From positions 62,001-126,000 of the IMG/VR virus record IMGVR_UViG_3300045412_000261: a stretch of DNA of 64,000 nt. The stretch is one strand, 5' to 3'. Positions 37,015 to 45,606 of the stretch are shown in pieces. Every line of letters starts with the position of its first letter. The stretch's first letter is position 1. The notes beneath the pieces were generated by a model. It did no database searches. It was not told where the DNA came from and worked only from the letters and a program-made list of their open reading frames with translations. The stretch is from a virus. Made by a program: the position numbers and the translations under genes.

Positions 37015-37336
37015 ACATGTTTTTTACATGAATGCTATGTAATATAAAGAAAACAATTATGTATATAATTATGTTAAAATTACATGTTTATTGTTTTAAC
37101 ATTTTGTTTTAAAGATATTAATGAGCATTAACATGAATATACATTTATACATGAATGTATGTCAACATATTTTTTTTGACAAAGGTTGAATATTTGAATG
37201 AAAGCATATAATTTTAACATTTTATTAACATGTATAGATTTTTGGCAGGGAAAACTTGATAAGACATCCCAGCAAAAAATAAAAAATTTAAAAAAACATG
37301 AAAAATACATGTAAAATCTATTTATAATAAACATGT
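37015..37336. repeat. ACATG / ACATGT word array
   Basis: ACATG begins at 37015, 37026, 37082, 37131, 37149, 37228, 37296, 37307 and 37331. Five of these are the palindrome ACATGT (37015, 37082, 37228, 37307, 37331), and three are in TACATGT. ACATGAAT occurs at 37026, 37131 and 37149. At this base composition far fewer than one such word would be expected. The pattern suggests repeated binding sites for a dimeric protein. Confidence 0.7.
37319..37331 (+). promoter_or_regulatory. Late-promoter-like motif TATTTATAATAAA
   Basis: Exact match to the pattern seen upstream of other genes, 54 bp before the ATG at 37386. It partly overlaps the last ACATGT word (37331-37336), so a protein bound there could block or aid transcription. 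Function inferred. Confidence 0.45.
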
Positions 37337-37385
37337 AACAAACATTTATTGATAATTGATTATAAATTAAAACACATTATACATT

Positions 37386-37745
37386 ATGACAACAATGATA
37401 AAAGCAATATCAGATTTTGAACATACCGGACATATGGTTTACTTAAAAAAAATATTTCCGGAAGCATTCTTTAAAATCAAAGCATTAACTGTACATTTTA
37501 AAGAAAAAGAAACATTAATTCCCATTGGAGGAGATGATGGGGAGATGAAAGCAGAAATTACATTATGCCCCACAATAAAATGTCAATTCTACATCTATGC
37601 AAATAAAGATGTTTTCGATAATAAAGGAAATGCTTTAGTTCCTTACATTATAGATTTAGATGTTGATGAAACCAATGATGTAGAAGATTTGTTAGATAAA
37701 TTAAAACAAATGCTACAGGATGAATTTAAAGAAAAGATTGAATGA
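37386..37745 (+). CDS. Small unknown protein, first rightward gene
   Basis: 119 residues, mixed alpha/beta, acidic in its C-terminal third (IIDLDVDETNDVEDLLDKLK). The centre reads as beta strands (EITLCPTIKCQFYIYANKD). No signal peptide, membrane segment or known motif is visible, and I do not recognise the family. It is the first gene right of the divergent region and overlaps the next by 26 bp, suggesting translational coupling. The start ATG has an A/T-rich leader and no Shine-Dalgarno sequence, as elsewhere in this genome. Confidence 0.75.
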   Translation: MTTMIKAISDFEHTGHMVYLKKIFPEAFFKIKALTVHFKEKETLIPIGGDDGEMKAEITLCPTIKCQFYIYANKDVFDNKGNALVPYIIDLDVDETNDVEDLLDKLKQMLQDEFKEKIE

Positions 37746-38301
37746 CACATTGTCTTTTATGTCAGAACATGATAGGGTGATGTTTTTGTATAATAACATC
37801 TTGCTAAAGAATCCCGATGACAATTTTGATTTAAATAAGGAAACATTTAACATGCTATTTTCTAATGATTCTACCAATTCTGACATTTTTGGTAATATGT
37901 TGCATGATTCAAGAGAAATGAATGACTTTTTTTCATTTTTAGACAATAATGAAAATTTTATAAGTCCCGAGGATGAAAACTTCGATGCTTTTTCTTATTC
38001 CGATGAAGAAATGGATAGCATGTTAGATGAATTAGGAGATGAAGAACATTTATTTAATTCGGATGATAGCTTAGAAGTAGAAGTTATTATAAATGATGAT
38101 ATCTTATTGGTGTTTTCTAATACTGAGGAGGATATACATACTTATATCTACAATTATTGTTTTTTAGATGGTTACATATATACTAAAATACCTGATCAAG
38201 AAATAGATAAGATAAAAACATTAGACATAGTAACTGGTTATAAGTTTAAGAAAGTATATAAGATTCTTGGGAAATTAGAAAATGATATTTGTTACAATTA
38301 A
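37720..38301 (+). CDS. Small acidic unknown protein
   Basis: 193 residues, strongly acidic in the middle (DNNENFISPEDENFDAFSY, then EEMDSMLDELGDEEHLF). The C-terminal 80 residues look like a compact alpha/beta unit (VEVIINDDILLVFSN ... YKFKKVYKILGKLEND). A second in-frame ATG at 37759, after the previous gene's stop, would give 180 residues and avoids the 26-bp overlap; I cannot decide between them. Function unknown. The charge would suit a DNA-mimic or a binding partner of a basic protein, but that is speculation. Confidence 0.75.
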   Translation: MNLKKRLNDTLSFMSEHDRVMFLYNNILLKNPDDNFDLNKETFNMLFSNDSTNSDIFGNMLHDSREMNDFFSFLDNNENFISPEDENFDAFSYSDEEMDSMLDELGDEEHLFNSDDSLEVEVIINDDILLVFSNTEEDIHTYIYNYCFLDGYIYTKIPDQEIDKIKTLDIVTGYKFKKVYKILGKLENDICYN

Positions 38302-38374
38302 TTTAACATAAAATGGCACATATTTTGAAGATTTGATGATATATATTATTAGTTAACTCTTTAAAATAAATAAA

Positions 38375-38755
38375 ATGGCAAATTTTGATGATTTAGGTTA
38401 CGACGAAGTGGTAGATACTATCTGCGACGTAATTGAACTAGGTAAAAATGTAAAAAACGTATTTGCTGACGGATTCCAATTAATTCCTGATCTTATTGCG
38501 TTGACACCTGAATTCTTTAAAGTTCAAGAGATTATTTCTGATGCTCCTATGGCAATCAACCAACTTAAAAACTTGAGTGTTGAAGAAGCTAAAAAAGCAC
38601 ACGCAGAAATCGCAAAGCGCACCGGCGTAGCTCAAGACAAGGTAGTTGACACGGTAACTAAGGGCTTCGGAATTATCGTAGAATTGTATGAAGTATTTGC
38701 TTGGAATCAGGCAAAATTCTTCGCAATCAAGCAAAAAGTTCAAGACCTAGTGTAA
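38375..38755 (+). CDS. Small, probably abundant phage protein
   Basis: 126 residues, all-helical by composition, ending in AIKQKVQDLV. Its codon choice differs from neighbours: more C/G-ending codons (GACGAAGTGGTA, CGCACCGGCGTA) in an otherwise very AT-rich genome, which often marks high expression. It is alone between a 73-bp leader and a strong GC-rich terminator, so it forms a single-gene transcript. No domain is recognised. It could be a small virion protein or an abundant nucleoid- or host-modifying factor. Confidence 0.8.
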   Translation: MANFDDLGYDEVVDTICDVIELGKNVKNVFADGFQLIPDLIALTPEFFKVQEIISDAPMAINQLKNLSVEEAKKAHAEIAKRTGVAQDKVVDTVTKGFGIIVELYEVFAWNQAKFFAIKQKVQDLV

Positions 38756-38776
38756 TTGTAAACTATTCGATTTTTC

Positions 38777-38806
38777 GCCCCGCTAAAAAAATTGGCGGGG
38801 CTTTTT
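38777..38806 (+). terminator. Strong intrinsic terminator
   Basis: GCCCCGC (38777-38783) pairs with GCGGGGC (38795-38801) over an A-rich loop and is followed directly by TTTTT (38802-38806). It is the most GC-rich hairpin in the window. It lies 21 bp after the stop of the 126-residue gene and separates it from the fibre block. Confidence 0.92.
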
Positions 38807-38824
38807 AATTAATACAAAATGCAA

Positions 38825-38837
38825 TATTTATAATAAA
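38825..38837 (+). promoter_or_regulatory. Late-promoter-like motif TATTTATAATAAA
   Basis: Located between the strong terminator and the first fibre gene, ending 8 bp before its ATG at 38846. Because the terminator blocks upstream transcription, a promoter is needed exactly here, which makes this the best-supported copy of the motif. The leader would be only a few bases. Confidence 0.55.
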
Positions 38838-38845
38838 GGTTAATC

Positions 38846-41800
38846 ATGCTAATTTACAGGCCTACGATTATTTCTGGATCAGGATATTACTCCGGGTCTT
38901 TCGATGGAGACGGGTCTAGGTTATATAACATAAGATCCTCCTCTTATGCTCTAACTGCATCTTACGCTCTAAATGGAGGAGGTGGTGGTGGCACAGGAGC
39001 TGGCTTTCCTTTTTCCGGAGCAGCAGTAATAACAGGATCTTTGACCGTTTCTGGTTCTTATGTTGACTTTTCCGATGTAGTTTATATAACAGGTTCTAGA
39101 TTAAGAGTTTCTAAATTAAATGTATTATCTGAATTAACTGCGAGTGGACTTAAATATCCGAAGATAGATGGTATTGCTGGTCAAATTATAGAGACAGATG
39201 GAGCTGGTAATTTGTCATTTGGTAATATTGATACTATTGTAGAGAATGTAAAAAACGTATCTGGATATACCTTGTATAAAGGAACGCCTGTACATGCAAC
39301 GGGTTCCGGAACATCTGGTAATGTTGTTGGAGTTATTGCTGCTAGTGCTTCCGTAGCTTCTACAATGCCTGCAACTTTTATATTAGCTCAAACATTAGCA
39401 GCAGGAGCTGAAGGTCTAGGTATAATATCTGGATTAATAACAGGAGTAAATACATCTGCCTTTAAAAATGGAGAAGTTATATATGTTGGAGCTAGAGGGG
39501 GATACACTAATGTTGCACCTACTGGTTCAAATCTAGTACAAAATTTAGGTATTGTAACTAAAGTACACCCTACAAATGGCGGAGGTGTTGTTCTTGGTGC
39601 GGGTAGAGCAAATGCAACTCCTAATTTATTAAACGGTCAAATTTTTTACGGAGTAGGAAATAAATCTGTAGCTAGACCTTTGAGAGATGTTATATCAGGA
39701 AGTGCTTTTGTTTTCTCCGGATCTTTTAAGGGAGATGGTAGTGGATTGACAAATGTTTCAGGAGAAAAAGGGCAGAAAGGAGAGGCGGTAGCGTATATTT
39801 ATACATCTTCTTTACAGGGAGTTGTAGTTAGTGTAAATCATAATTTAGACCTTGCTTACCCCGTTTACAATATATATGACAATTTAGGTAATGAAACAAT
39901 ACCAAAGTCTTTTTCTATAATAAATAATAACACTGTAGAAATAGATTTCGGAGTTCCTTTTACCGGCTCTCTAACCATATCTTCCGGGGATAAAGGATTA
40001 AAAGGAGACAAAGGAAATTTCAAAGGGCAAAAAGGAGAGAAAGGAGATAATAAAGGAAGTAAAGGAAATATAGGACCCAAAGGAAATATTGGACAAAAAG
40101 GAGCTACAGGAAATAAAGGACAAAAAGGAGATATAGGACAGAAAGGTTCTGTAGGTTCAACTGGATTAAAAGGTTCTATCGGTGAAAAAGGATATAAGGG
40201 AGATTTAGGATATAAAGGGGAGATAGGACTAAAAGGTCAAAAAGGAGAAATAGGAGCTTCTGGAAGTAAGGGAAATGCTAGTACAGTACAAGGACCTAAA
40301 GGTATAAAGGGAGATATAGGCCCTTCTGGTAGTAAAGGTAATGCTAGCTCTATCCCAGGACCTTTGGGACCAAAAGGACAAAAAGGTGAACTTGGTTATA
40401 AAGGAAGTAAAGGTAATGCTAGCTCAGTCCAAGGACCTTCGGGAAGTAAAGGCAATAAAGGAGATAATGGTTCTCTATTTACGAGTCCGTTATCTGGTTC
40501 TTTAGTTACTCTTAATCATGGATTAAACAATAAGTACCCAGTATTTGTAGTTTATGATATTACAGGTTCCGCAATATTCCCCAACTCTTTTGTTTCTGTA
40601 AATTCTAATACATCCCAAGTTTCTTTTGTTGATACTTTTTCCGGCTCTATCAGTATAATGTCAGGAGGACAAAAAGGAGTAAAAGGAGAAAAAGGAGAAT
40701 TTAAAGGAGAAAAAGGAACAAAAGGACAAAAAGGATTAAAAGGTGAAGGTACTTTATATACAACTTCTATTAGTGGGTCTATAGTAACTATAAATCACAA
40801 TACAGGACATTTATATCCTATATTTTCTGCTTATAATAAAAATAAAATAGCTGTTCAACCAAAAACCGTACTTGTTATTGATTCAAATACGTTACAAGTT
40901 GATTTTGGAACTTCTTTTAGCGGGTCTATTTCCGTCGGAAGCGGAGGATTAAATGGATTAAATGGATTAAAAGGAGAGAAAGGAAATTTCAAAGGAGAGA
41001 AGGGAACAAAAGGACAAAAAGGAAACAACGGTCTTTTTCCTTTTTCTGGAGCAGCTTCTATAACCGGGTCTTTAAGCGTAACTAATTCTAGTTCATTTTC
41101 TCATGTACTTCCTAAACAAAATAATTTATATGATTTAGGAAGCTCAAGTAATAGATGGAGAGATTTGTACTTAACAAGTGCCTCGATATATTTAGGCAGA
41201 ACAAAAATAACATCTGGCCCAAATGGTAAGATATCTTTTGTAGATTCTCAGAATCCAAATCAAAAAATAACAGGAAATTATACAGGATCTTTCTCCGGTA
41301 GTTTTAACATATCAGGAATAAGACAAGGATCAAATGAAAATAAAGTTTTACTTTTAGATAGCAATAATAACATTATATATAGAAATAATTTAGCTCTCAC
41401 GGGATCTAAAGGAAATAAAGGAGATATGGGCCCATCGGGTTCAAATGCAGGAATTCAAACTTATACAAATCCATCTAATAATAGAGTTATAACATCAGTT
41501 TCATCAACAGAAATAAATGCTGAATCAAATTTAACTTTTGATGGCTCTATTTTGTCTGTAAATTCTAATTCAGCAATAAAATTACCTTCTGGAACAACTA
41601 ATCAAAGACCTGTAAGCTCATCAGCTGGTATGATTAGACTAAATTCCACAAACAGTAGTGTGGAATCCTATATCAGTGGATCTTGGCACTCGGTACCATC
41701 TTTTCCGGGGCTTAATTCTCAAGTTACTATTATAGGTGGTGGAAGTAGGGGTGGTGTCGGAATTGGTTACTTCTCTATAGGTTCTGGAGGAGGAGGAGGA

Positions 41801-42409
41801 GGAGGAGGAGAGGTAATAAATTTAGATTATTTGTTGTATCCGGGTAGTTATACAGTTATAGTTGCAGCAGGAGGTGGAAATTCTTCTTTCGGAAATATAA
41901 TAGCCACCTCAGGAAGTGTTGGAGGAAATGCATCAGTGTATATTGGCGGATCTGGTGGAGCGGGTAGCTTAACAAAATCAACAGGTGGACCCGGAGGTAG
42001 CACAAGTGGAGATTTTTATCCATACGATATTTCATTTCCCGGAGTTGGATGCACTGGGCTCTTCTCTGTTTGCACTGGGGATACGAGAGCTGGAGGAGGA
42101 GGAGGAGGAGGAGCTAGCACTGCTAATCAACTCAATGGAAACACGATATACTCTGGACCGGGAGCAATAGGTTCTTCTGGCGGTGGTGCGGGAGGAGATG
42201 CTTATGTAAATGGAGGCAATGGAGTTGGTAATACAGGAGGAGGAGGAGGAGGAGGAGGTAGTCAAGGAGCTATAGGAGGTAACGGAGGTAGTGGTATAGT
42301 TGTTATAAAATACGTGGGAAATCCTAAAGCAACCGGAGGTACTATAAGTACTTCAAACGGTTATACAAAACACACATTTACTATGACGGGAACATTAGTA
42401 GTTTATTAA
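38846..42409 (+). CDS. Collagen-like tail fibre with glycine-rich tip
   Basis: 1187 residues. The N-terminus has the attachment-type module shared by most fibres here (PTIISGSGYYSGSFDGDGSRL). Beta regions alternate with three collagen-like G-x-K runs (about 382-540, 608-633, 705-730), which are separated by beta modules of about 65 residues with SVNHNL/TLNHGL/TINHNT. The last 220 residues are polyglycine-rich (GGGGGGGG, GGAGS), like glycine-rich adhesin tips that form polyglycine II helices. There is no S74 chaperone. It is the first gene of a rightward fibre operon behind a strong terminator. Host-receptor binding is the likely role. Confidence 0.88.
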   Translation: MLIYRPTIISGSGYYSGSFDGDGSRLYNIRSSSYALTASYALNGGGGGGTGAGFPFSGAAVITGSLTVSGSYVDFSDVVYITGSRLRVSKLNVLSELTASGLKYPKIDGIAGQIIETDGAGNLSFGNIDTIVENVKNVSGYTLYKGTPVHATGSGTSGNVVGVIAASASVASTMPATFILAQTLAAGAEGLGIISGLITGVNTSAFKNGEVIYVGARGGYTNVAPTGSNLVQNLGIVTKVHPTNGGGVVLGAGRANATPNLLNGQIFYGVGNKSVARPLRDVISGSAFVFSGSFKGDGSGLTNVSGEKGQKGEAVAYIYTSSLQGVVVSVNHNLDLAYPVYNIYDNLGNETIPKSFSIINNNTVEIDFGVPFTGSLTISSGDKGLKGDKGNFKGQKGEKGDNKGSKGNIGPKGNIGQKGATGNKGQKGDIGQKGSVGSTGLKGSIGEKGYKGDLGYKGEIGLKGQKGEIGASGSKGNASTVQGPKGIKGDIGPSGSKGNASSIPGPLGPKGQKGELGYKGSKGNASSVQGPSGSKGNKGDNGSLFTSPLSGSLVTLNHGLNNKYPVFVVYDITGSAIFPNSFVSVNSNTSQVSFVDTFSGSISIMSGGQKGVKGEKGEFKGEKGTKGQKGLKGEGTLYTTSISGSIVTINHNTGHLYPIFSAYNKNKIAVQPKTVLVIDSNTLQVDFGTSFSGSISVGSGGLNGLNGLKGEKGNFKGEKGTKGQKGNNGLFPFSGAASITGSLSVTNSSSFSHVLPKQNNLYDLGSSSNRWRDLYLTSASIYLGRTKITSGPNGKISFVDSQNPNQKITGNYTGSFSGSFNISGIRQGSNENKVLLLDSNNNIIYRNNLALTGSKGNKGDMGPSGSNAGIQTYTNPSNNRVITSVSSTEINAESNLTFDGSILSVNSNSAIKLPSGTTNQRPVSSSAGMIRLNSTNSSVESYISGSWHSVPSFPGLNSQVTIIGGGSRGGVGIGYFSIGSGGGGGGGGEVINLDYLLYPGSYTVIVAAGGGNSSFGNIIATSGSVGGNASVYIGGSGGAGSLTKSTGGPGGSTSGDFYPYDISFPGVGCTGLFSVCTGDTRAGGGGGGGASTANQLNGNTIYSGPGAIGSSGGGAGGDAYVNGGNGVGNTGGGGGGGGSQGAIGGNGGSGIVVIKYVGNPKATGGTISTSNGYTKHTFTMTGTLVVY

Positions 42410-42420
42410 AAAATTATTTT

Positions 42421-42846
42421 ATGGCACATTTCGCACAAATAAATGAAAATAATAAAGTTATAAATATTGTTGTCGTTTCTGATATTGACTTACAAAGTGG
42501 TCTTCATTTAGATATAGAAGAATTAGGAGTTCAATACCTTAAGTCTCTTGTAGGAAACGATACAAATTGGGTAAAAACATCCTATAACACTAAAGGCGGC
42601 ATACATTATAACCCGATAACAAATAAACCAAACGAAAATCAATCAAAAGCGTTTAGAAAAAATTATGCTCAGTACGGATATACTTACGACAATCAAAGAG
42701 ATGCTTTTATTCCTCCAAAACCATACCCATCTTGGATACTAAATGAATTCTCTTGTTTATGGGAACCTCCTATACCCTATCCTAATGATGGTAATCTGTA
42801 TGAATGGAATGAAGACACTAAATCATGGGATTTATACACGCCTTAA
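42421..42846 (+). CDS. Conserved small fibre-linked protein (MAHFA family), copy 1
   Basis: 141 residues. It starts MAHFAQINENNKV and has AFRKNYAQYGYTYDNQRDAFI, then PPKPYPSWILNE and WEPPIPYPNDG near the C-terminus. I know this arrangement from many marine phages, where it lies beside fibre genes and has no assigned function. It follows the first giant fibre after 11 bp. A second copy at 50593-50955 follows another giant fibre. A fibre-assembly or capping role is inferred from this pairing. Confidence 0.85.
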   Translation: MAHFAQINENNKVINIVVVSDIDLQSGLHLDIEELGVQYLKSLVGNDTNWVKTSYNTKGGIHYNPITNKPNENQSKAFRKNYAQYGYTYDNQRDAFIPPKPYPSWILNEFSCLWEPPIPYPNDGNLYEWNEDTKSWDLYTP

Positions 42847-42858
42847 ACATAAAGTAAA

Positions 42859-43314
42859 ATGGATTTATATTTTCCTAACATAATTACAGGTTCCGGGTAT
42901 TTCTCTGGTTCTTTTATTGGGGATGGCTCTCAATTATCCGGGGTTACGTCATACACGAATACAGATACATTAAACTATATAAATTCTATAGGTGTATTAT
43001 CCGGTTCTTTACCAGCAAATATAATATCAGGCAGTGGGACTAATTCTTACATTCCAAAATACATAGGATCTAAATACATAGGAAATAGTACAATTCAACA
43101 AGTAGGAAATAATGTAAGAGTTACAGGAAGTCTACAGATAACAGGTTCTGTTTTAGCAGAAACCTATTTAGCAAGTAAAATATTCTACAGGAATGCAGTA
43201 ACAATTAGTTTTAATTACACTATACCATCATCAGAAAATGCTATGAGTGCAGGTGATATTTATATAAAGAGTGGATCTACTGTGACGGAAAATGGTAATT
43301 GGTCAATCGTATAA
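42859..43314 (+). CDS. Short fibre protein
   Basis: 151 residues. It has the shared head module (FPNIITGSGYFSGSFIGDGSQ), a short middle with NIISGSGTNSYIPKYIG, and a C-terminal strand set ending VTENGNWSIV that matches the common end of short fibres (SGxTVTxxGxWxIV). It is the shortest member of the family in this cluster, essentially a head and a tip with no repeated shaft. Gap to the next gene is 9 bp. Likely a minor or short tail fibre; it could also be a remnant of a longer one. Confidence 0.78.
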   Translation: MDLYFPNIITGSGYFSGSFIGDGSQLSGVTSYTNTDTLNYINSIGVLSGSLPANIISGSGTNSYIPKYIGSKYIGNSTIQQVGNNVRVTGSLQITGSVLAETYLASKIFYRNAVTISFNYTIPSSENAMSAGDIYIKSGSTVTENGNWSIV

Positions 43315-43323
43315 TACAAATAG

Positions 43324-43923
43324 ATGAGTTCAAAATTAAAAGTAGATACAATAACAAACCAAAGTGAGAGTCAAACATTGATGTCTAATGGTGTAATAAC
43401 AGTAGGAAATAATGTATTAGAGGATTTTACATTACTTTGCGATGGAGGTTCTTACGTTGGAAAAAATGGAACATTCACATCTCAAAATGTTACTTCTCAA
43501 TATTCTATTACATCAACTTATACTGATTTAAATGGTTCTTCCATATCATATTTACCTCCCATCGGCACTACATGTGTCGTGTATTCTTTTCACTATACTC
43601 TATATTGGCAAGGTACTAATGCTCATTCTATATCTCACGCTAAATTTTTTATAGATGGAGTTGAAGTAGTGTTCTCAAGATTTTCCCACTCTGCACAATA
43701 CTTAGAATCTTTGCTTACTTTCACCTGGCCTATTTTTATTGGGGGGATAACAAACAATAATACAGGAAGACAATCTACATGGACAACCCAGAAAACATTA
43801 AAATTGCAAATGAGAGAATATGGAGCATCTAATAACATGGATGCACACGGAACTGTCTATTGGGATGGAGGAGGAGGAAATCAATTTCACATGCCATCTA
43901 TAAGCATAAAAGCAATAAAATGA
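43324..43923 (+). CDS. Fibre-tip / receptor-binding-type protein
   Basis: 199 residues. The start KLKVDTITNQSESQTLMSNG resembles the connector of many environmental phage fibres. The remaining 150 residues are one beta-rich domain (SFHYTLYWQGTNAHSISHAK, then KLQMREYGASNNMDAHGTVY), probably a jelly-roll-like receptor-binding head. Its stop overlaps the next ATG (ATGA), so the two are translated together. It is the first of four small consecutive genes with the same organisation. Function inferred from arrangement. Confidence 0.78.
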   Translation: MSSKLKVDTITNQSESQTLMSNGVITVGNNVLEDFTLLCDGGSYVGKNGTFTSQNVTSQYSITSTYTDLNGSSISYLPPIGTTCVVYSFHYTLYWQGTNAHSISHAKFFIDGVEVVFSRFSHSAQYLESLLTFTWPIFIGGITNNNTGRQSTWTTQKTLKLQMREYGASNNMDAHGTVYWDGGGGNQFHMPSISIKAIK

Positions 43924-44477
43924 GTACATTAATTGTAGATAAAATAACATCATTAAATAATAACATAACAATAGATGGAAATCTAAATGTTAGTGGATCA
44001 ATTAATGTAAATGGAACAAACATCATTACTCCATTAGCTAACGAGATAGTTCAACAAGTATATGTTCAAACTTATAATCCAAATCACATAACTGTTACAT
44101 CTACATCTGAAGTAGCATTATCCACAACTATTTCAATTACTCCAAAATATTCAAATAGCATTATAAGAGTTGAATTTTATTCTACCATGATGTACGGAGC
44201 AGCTAACGCAATAGTAGCAGCATTATACAGGAAAATAGGAGCAGGATCATTTACATCTATAATTGCCATAACTCAAACAAATCCTTTAACTTATTATGGC
44301 TGGTTTTATCATACTAGTAGTTGGGGCCCTTATAAAGCTATATATTTTGATTCACCTGCAACAACGCAACAAGTTACTTACGAATTAAGATACCGAAACA
44401 TATCAACTACAGCAACAAATTATTTAGTTCATGCTACACAATATTATGGTTGGATATTAACAGAAATAAAAGTATAA
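43920..44477 (+). CDS. Fibre-tip paralogue A
   Basis: 185 residues from the ATG at 43920, which overlaps the preceding TGA; a longer frame from 43860 would sit inside the preceding gene and is unlikely. It starts STLIVDKITSLNNNITIDGN and is closely related along its C-terminal domain to the next gene (SITPKYSNSIIRVEF versus SITPKYKDSTIKVEF; both end YYGWILTEIK). A beta domain of this type, with central GWFY, is common at fibre tips. Likely one of a set of interchangeable receptor-binding proteins. Confidence 0.8.
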   Translation: MSTLIVDKITSLNNNITIDGNLNVSGSINVNGTNIITPLANEIVQQVYVQTYNPNHITVTSTSEVALSTTISITPKYSNSIIRVEFYSTMMYGAANAIVAALYRKIGAGSFTSIIAITQTNPLTYYGWFYHTSSWGPYKAIYFDSPATTQQVTYELRYRNISTTATNYLVHATQYYGWILTEIKV

Positions 44478-44478
44478 T

Positions 44479-45042
44479 ATGGGAAATACAAGTTTAAATA
44501 AAATAGACCCATTATATAATAACACCTTAAATATAAAATCAAATATTAATTTATCTGGTTCGGTATCTTTAAATTCATATAGCTTAAATAAATCATCTCC
44601 CGGAGAAATAGTACAAGTAAGATATGTTCAATCTACAAGTCCCACTCATATAGAGACAACAACTACTAATGAAGCCATTCTTGATTTAACCGTTTCTATA
44701 ACACCAAAATATAAAGACAGTACTATAAAAGTAGAGTTTAATTCCTCGATGATGCACGGAGGAAATTCCGAAGCCATAGTTGTAGCCTTATATAGAAAAA
44801 TAGGAAAAGATGTCTTTTTTCCTATATTACCTATAAATGGTTCTGGCCCCTTAACTATTTATGGCTGGTTTTATGATTCTAACACATGGAGAAATATGGA
44901 AATACCTTATTTTGATATGCCTAATACTACAGAGCAAGTTACTTATCAAATAAGATATAGAAAATGGGGTGGAACAATCGTAAATTATCTAGTACATCAA
45001 ACAATGTATTATGGGTGGATATTAACTGAAATAAAATCATAG
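44479..45042 (+). CDS. Fibre-tip paralogue B
   Basis: 187 residues, one base after paralogue A and clearly homologous to it in the last 130 residues (VALYRKIGKD, IYGWFYDSNTW, VTYQIRYRKWGG, TMYYGWILTEIKS). The N-terminal connector differs (GNTSLNKIDPLYNNTLNIK). The pair looks like a tandem duplication followed by divergence, as expected for host-range variation. It ends with TAG two bases before the next start codon. Confidence 0.8.
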   Translation: MGNTSLNKIDPLYNNTLNIKSNINLSGSVSLNSYSLNKSSPGEIVQVRYVQSTSPTHIETTTTNEAILDLTVSITPKYKDSTIKVEFNSSMMHGGNSEAIVVALYRKIGKDVFFPILPINGSGPLTIYGWFYDSNTWRNMEIPYFDMPNTTEQVTYQIRYRKWGGTIVNYLVHQTMYYGWILTEIKS

Positions 45043-45044
45043 AA

Positions 45045-45605
45045 ATGGGAACACTTAGCGTAAACAAATTACAAGCTCAAGTAGGTAGCAATATAGAATT
45101 AACAGGTAACATGGTAGCATCCGGGGCGATAACTGACAGCCATGCTAAAGTTGTTCAATATCTATATGCTATTAGCGGTCCCGCACGTCAAACAATAAGT
45201 AGCCTAACCCCTGTTACTATAAGCGGATTATCATTAACGATTACTCCAAAATATTCAAACAGTTTAATTGTTATAGAAGGCGTAATTCTTAGCTCTAATA
45301 CTCACGTATCTTCGTATGGGGTTTTCAAGGATGGTGTCGCTACTGTGTCTACTACTGGACAGACAAATTCTAACGAGCCCAATATGCAAGTAACTAATTA
45401 TATAGGAAGTGCTACTACTGATGAACTATGGACAATTCCTATTAGACATCATGAAATATCTTCTACTTTACTTGCTAGAACCTATGATATTAGAGCTACG
45501 GCAGGATGGTCCGGAACTGCTTATGCTCTATACATAAATAACAGGTCATCTAATGATATGGCAGGATTTAGTTATATGATTGTAAAAGAGATAAAAATAA
45601 GCTAA
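45045..45605 (+). CDS. Fibre-tip protein C
   Basis: 186 residues. It begins GTLSVNKLQAQVGSNIELTG, the same connector style as its neighbours. The core has LTITPKYSNSLIVIEGVI, recalling the SITPKY segment of paralogues A and B, but the rest differs (TYDIRATAGWSGTAYALYIN). It ends FSYMIVKEIKIS, a common end for this fold. It is probably a more distant paralogue of the same receptor-binding family. One base separates it from the tail-fibre chaperone gene. Confidence 0.78.
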   Translation: MGTLSVNKLQAQVGSNIELTGNMVASGAITDSHAKVVQYLYAISGPARQTISSLTPVTISGLSLTITPKYSNSLIVIEGVILSSNTHVSSYGVFKDGVATVSTTGQTNSNEPNMQVTNYIGSATTDELWTIPIRHHEISSTLLARTYDIRATAGWSGTAYALYINNRSSNDMAGFSYMIVKEIKIS

Positions 45606-45606
45606 C

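Larger units (their letters stand above)
36953..37385. other. Divergent AT-rich intergenic control region
   Basis: 433 bp without a credible gene, between the leftward membrane-protein gene and the rightward gene at 37386. It is about four-fifths A+T, with several T or A runs, and is where transcription direction switches. It contains the host-type promoter at its left end, a TATTTATAATAAA motif at its right end, and nine ACATG words in between. A replication origin or main regulatory region is plausible but unproven. A 68-codon frame inside it is low complexity and I do not accept it. Confidence 0.7.

Noticed and set aside
37128-37334. 68-codon leftward frame in the divergent region
   Set aside because: Low-complexity Phe/Cys/Lys-rich translation in very AT-rich DNA, crossing the ACATGT array and lacking any family resemblance.
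42859-45605. Diversity-generating retroelement acting on the fibre-tip cassette
   Set aside because: No reverse transcriptase, template repeat or adenine-biased variable repeat is visible in this window.
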